DNA of 64,000 bases from Streptomyces sp. NBC_00289 (GTDB lineage Bacteria; Actinomycetota; Actinomycetes; Streptomycetales; Streptomycetaceae). Numbering within the stretch: position 1 is the stretch's first letter; the number at the start of each line of letters is the position of its first letter. Below are positions 62,179 through 64,000 of this stretch, one piece after another. Where the stretch lies: contig NZ_CP108046.1 in assembly GCF_041435115.1 (NCBI RefSeq), positions 8,928,001 through 8,992,000 of the forward strand, written 5' to 3'. Both the position numbers and the translations under genes were made by a program. Below the pieces are notes generated by a model. That model was not told the origin of the DNA, searched no databases, and worked only from the letters and a program-made list of their open reading frames with translations.

Positions 62179-62637
62179 ATGATCGATCATCTGGACGGGG
62201 CAGTGATACCGACTGGTTTCGACGTGCCCGTGGATCCGCTCCGGCGGGCGGCGCACTACACGGGCGAACCGGGTTGCATCGCCGAGGCCCGGCATTTCGC
62301 CGCGCTCTTCCTCCAGCAGCTGAGGACCGAGTGGTGTGCCGAGATCGACCGCCGTGTCCAGGACGAGGTACTCCTGGTCGTCAGCGAACTCGTCACCAAC
62401 GCCGACCGGCACAGCGACGGCCCGTACATCCTGGAGCTGGAGGGGACCGACACCTCGCTCACCGTGGCCGTCTACGACAGCAGCGCCGCCCTGCCCCGGC
62501 GTTTTCCCCGTGACCCCCAGCGCATCGGCCGGCACGGGCTGGAGATCGTCCACGCCCTCGCGGCCGAGGTCGCCGTGGAACGGGTGCCGGTGGGCAAACG
62601 CGTGACCGCCGCCGTGCACCTCGACAAACGCAACTGA
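62179..62637 (+). CDS. RsbW-like ATP-binding anti-sigma factor/kinase
   Basis: A 152-aa GHKL ATPase of the small Streptomyces anti-sigma-factor kinase group. The N box is SELVTNADRH (residues 69-78) and the G2-type box RHGLEIVHALAAEV (118-131). The G1 box, normally D-x-G-x-G, reads YDSSA here (99-103), so ATP binding may be weak or altered. Family members bind SigB-type sigma factors and phosphorylate anti-anti-sigma proteins. A SigB/SigF-type gene lies convergent just downstream, making it a plausible partner. ATG 62179 with GAGAGAG upstream. A perfect terminator follows. Confidence 0.85.
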   Translation: MIDHLDGAVIPTGFDVPVDPLRRAAHYTGEPGCIAEARHFAALFLQQLRTEWCAEIDRRVQDEVLLVVSELVTNADRHSDGPYILELEGTDTSLTVAVYDSSAALPRRFPRDPQRIGRHGLEIVHALAAEVAVERVPVGKRVTAAVHLDKRN

Positions 62638-62683
62638 GCCGGACCCGGGTCGGCCTGCCCCCACCCGGCCCCACCGGACGCGA

Positions 62684-62715
62684 GTGCCGCCCCATACCTG
62701 AAGGTGGGGCGGCAC
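62684..62715. terminator. Bidirectional terminator between RsbW-like and sigma genes
   Basis: Perfect 11-bp arms GTGCCGCCCCA / TGGGGCGGCAC with a ten-base loop, 47 bases after the kinase stop and 20 bases beyond the sigma gene stop. Confidence 0.85.
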
Positions 62716-62734
62716 CCGCTCGTGGATCCCTCGG

Positions 62735-63634
62735 TCAGGCGCAGCCGAGCTCGCCCAGCATGCCCTCGCGCAGGCGGGTGATGATCCGCTTGATCAGCCG
62801 GGACACGTGCATCTGCGAGCAGCCGAGCAGTTCGCCGATCTCCGCCTGGGTGGCCTCCTCCACGAACCGCATGTGGATGATCTGGCGGTCGCGTTCGCTC
62901 AGCTCCGCCATCAGCGGGGCGAGCGACTGGAAGTCCTCGACGAGCCGCAGCCCGTCCTCCTCCACACCGATGAAGTCGGCCAGCACCGCCTCGCCGCCCT
63001 CGGCGCCGTCACCGGTGAGCGCGGCGTCCAGGGAAGAGGAGTTGTAGCCGTTGGAAGCGATCTGCGCCTCGACCACCTCCTTCTCGGAGATGTTCATCAG
63101 CGTGGCCAGTTCGGCGACCGTGGGATCGCGGTCGAGGCGGCTGGCGAGTTCCTCACGCGCCTTGGCCAGTTCGACCCGCAGCTCCTGCAGGCGGCGCGGC
63201 ACGTGCACGGCCCAGGTGGTGTCACGGAAGAACCGCTTTATCTCGCCCACGATGTAGGGCAGCGCGAACGAGGTGAACTCGACCTCGCGCGCCAGCTCGA
63301 AGCGGTCGATGGCCTTGATCAGGCCGATCATGCCGGTCTGGACGATGTCCTCCATGTCGTCCCCGCGGCCCCGGAACCGGCCCGCCGCGAACCGCACCAA
63401 CGACATGTTCATCTCGATGAGGGTGTTGCGCGCGTACTGGTACTCGTGCGTGCCCTCCTCGAGTTCCGTCAGGCGCCTGAAGAACTGGCGGGACAGCTCA
63501 CGCGCGTCGCGCGGAGCCACGGTCCTCGGGTTCTCGACCCCCGGCAGCGGACCGGCACCCGTCGTCCTGGTCCTGGTGGATTCGGCGGTCTCCTCGACGA
63601 CCTGTGCCTCCGGCCGGATCACGGCGGTGTCCAT
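62735..63634 (-). CDS. SigB/SigF-type RNA polymerase sigma factor
   Basis: A 299-aa sigma factor of the B/F/G type. Region 2 contains YARNTLIEMNMSLVRFAAGRF, DDMEDIVQTGMIGLIKAIDRFE and FTSFALPYIVGEIKRFFRDTTW. Region 3 contains VPRRLQELRVELAKAREEL. Region 4 contains LSERDRQIIHMRFVEEATQAEIGELLGCSQMHVSRLIKRII. These sigma factors direct stress and sporulation promoters (GNNT-N14-16-GGGTAC) and are held by RsbW-like kinases such as the convergent gene. The N-terminal 45 residues are extra and unstructured. ATG 63634 with GGGGAG upstream; a SigB-type promoter at 63715-63739 fits autoregulation. Confidence 0.93.
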   Translation of the reverse strand: MDTAVIRPEAQVVEETAESTRTRTTGAGPLPGVENPRTVAPRDARELSRQFFRRLTELEEGTHEYQYARNTLIEMNMSLVRFAAGRFRGRGDDMEDIVQTGMIGLIKAIDRFELAREVEFTSFALPYIVGEIKRFFRDTTWAVHVPRRLQELRVELAKAREELASRLDRDPTVAELATLMNISEKEVVEAQIASNGYNSSSLDAALTGDGAEGGEAVLADFIGVEEDGLRLVEDFQSLAPLMAELSERDRQIIHMRFVEEATQAEIGELLGCSQMHVSRLIKRIITRLREGMLGELGCA

Positions 63635-63714
63635 TACCTCTCCCCAAGTCACGGCATCTGCCCCTACGGCCTCGGTGTGTCCAAGGTCCCTGTCCGGGTG
63701 TCGCGGCTTGCCGT

Positions 63715-63739
63715 GTACCCCGTTCGCGGCGACGTATGC
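63715..63739 (-). promoter_or_regulatory. SigB-type promoter of the sigma gene
   Basis: On the minus strand GCAT, 15 bases, then GGGTAC, matching GNNT-N14-16-GGGTAC. It lies about 80 bases upstream of the sigma start codon and suggests autoregulation. The rest of 63635-64000 shows no gene. Confidence 0.7.
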
Positions 63740-64000
63740 ACACATCGACCGCCGGGCGGCGCACCGCCCGCGAGACCTTCTCCACAGCGCGTACCCGGCC
63801 TGTGACGGACCATGCCCTCCGTGTGGCCGCGGAAGGGAAAAAGGTGTGCGGGACCGGGGCGCCGAGGCCGTGACCCCGCAGCCGGTACCACTTCCAATCT
63901 GCCACTCCCGGGCCCGGCGCGCCACGTGGCCCACGAGCCGTCGCGGGGTCAGGAACGTGGATTCCCCCCAGGGCGGAATGCCACTCCCTTCCCCCGGAGC

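Noticed and set aside
1..64000. tRNA genes, rRNA genes or CRISPR array
   Set aside because: No GTTCRA T-loop context with cloverleaf potential and no regularly spaced identical repeats with unique spacers were seen.

Overview
The window is chromosomal DNA from a Streptomyces species or a very close relative. Evidence for this is the very high GC content with strong third-position GC bias, GTG and TTG starts, and several lineage-typical genes: a long sortase-anchored chaplin, an SsgA-like sporulation protein, an NsdA-type TPR regulator, a streptophobe membrane protein, a DUF397 protein, a LuxR-type ATPase regulator and a SigB/SigF-type sigma factor. Catabolic and stress modules, an insertion sequence and several broken genes suggest accessory or chromosome-arm DNA rather than the conserved core. 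I found no tRNA, rRNA, CRISPR array or phage module.

Left third (1-26.8 kb). A sulfatase-like membrane protein runs off the left edge. Positions 1.5-7.3 kb hold a divergent acyl-CoA catabolic cluster resembling steroid side-chain degradation: a FadD19-like ligase faces a plus-strand operon of enoyl-CoA hydratase, tandem DUF35 protein and two thiolase-like proteins, with a palindrome between them. Then come a DUF397 protein, a divergent PNPOx/CGNR pair sharing a palindrome, a LuxR-type ATPase, a conserved small protein, a secreted amidase, an APH-like kinase, an NsdA-like regulator, a PAS-PP2C phosphatase containing an in-frame dispersed repeat, an SsgA-like protein behind a Crp-type site, an inositol-dehydrogenase-like enzyme, a bacterial eRF1-like protein, a secreted peptidase and a two-domain chaplin.

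Middle (26-43.4 kb). A GNAT protein is followed by an MFS/MerR pair with a perfect 20-bp operator, two more GNATs and a GNAT pseudogene, and an SPW-repeat membrane protein. Next is what looks like a light/oxidative-stress region: an ECF sigma factor with its zinc anti-sigma factor, a LitR-like MerR-cobalamin regulator, an FAD oxidoreductase, and an SDR plus DNA photolyase operon. A MarR regulator and a frameshifted MMPL transporter follow, then a 55-aa protein and a LysR regulator.

Sulfur region and IS (43.4-49.7 kb). A LysR gene is divergent from a 27-aa leader peptide with a Cys-Cys pair. The leader precedes a small unknown protein, an SsuE-like FMN reductase, a truncated SfnB-like remnant and an SsuD-like monooxygenase, which suggests alkanesulfonate use under cysteine-responsive attenuation. 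A LysM protein follows. An intact 1,461-bp ISAs1-family element with a 10-bp target duplication then interrupts a membrane-protein gene at its tenth codon.

Right end (49.7-64 kb). This part holds an acyl-CoA dehydrogenase-like protein, a YCII/ECF42 sigma pair, an aldehyde dehydrogenase, a GH19 chitinase with two DasR-type sites, a VOC protein, adenosine deaminase, a DinB-like protein, a LysR/aldo-keto reductase pair, a DUF1905 protein, an unknown 136-aa protein, a streptophobe protein, an RsbW-like kinase, and a SigB/SigF-type sigma gene with a good SigB-type promoter of its own.
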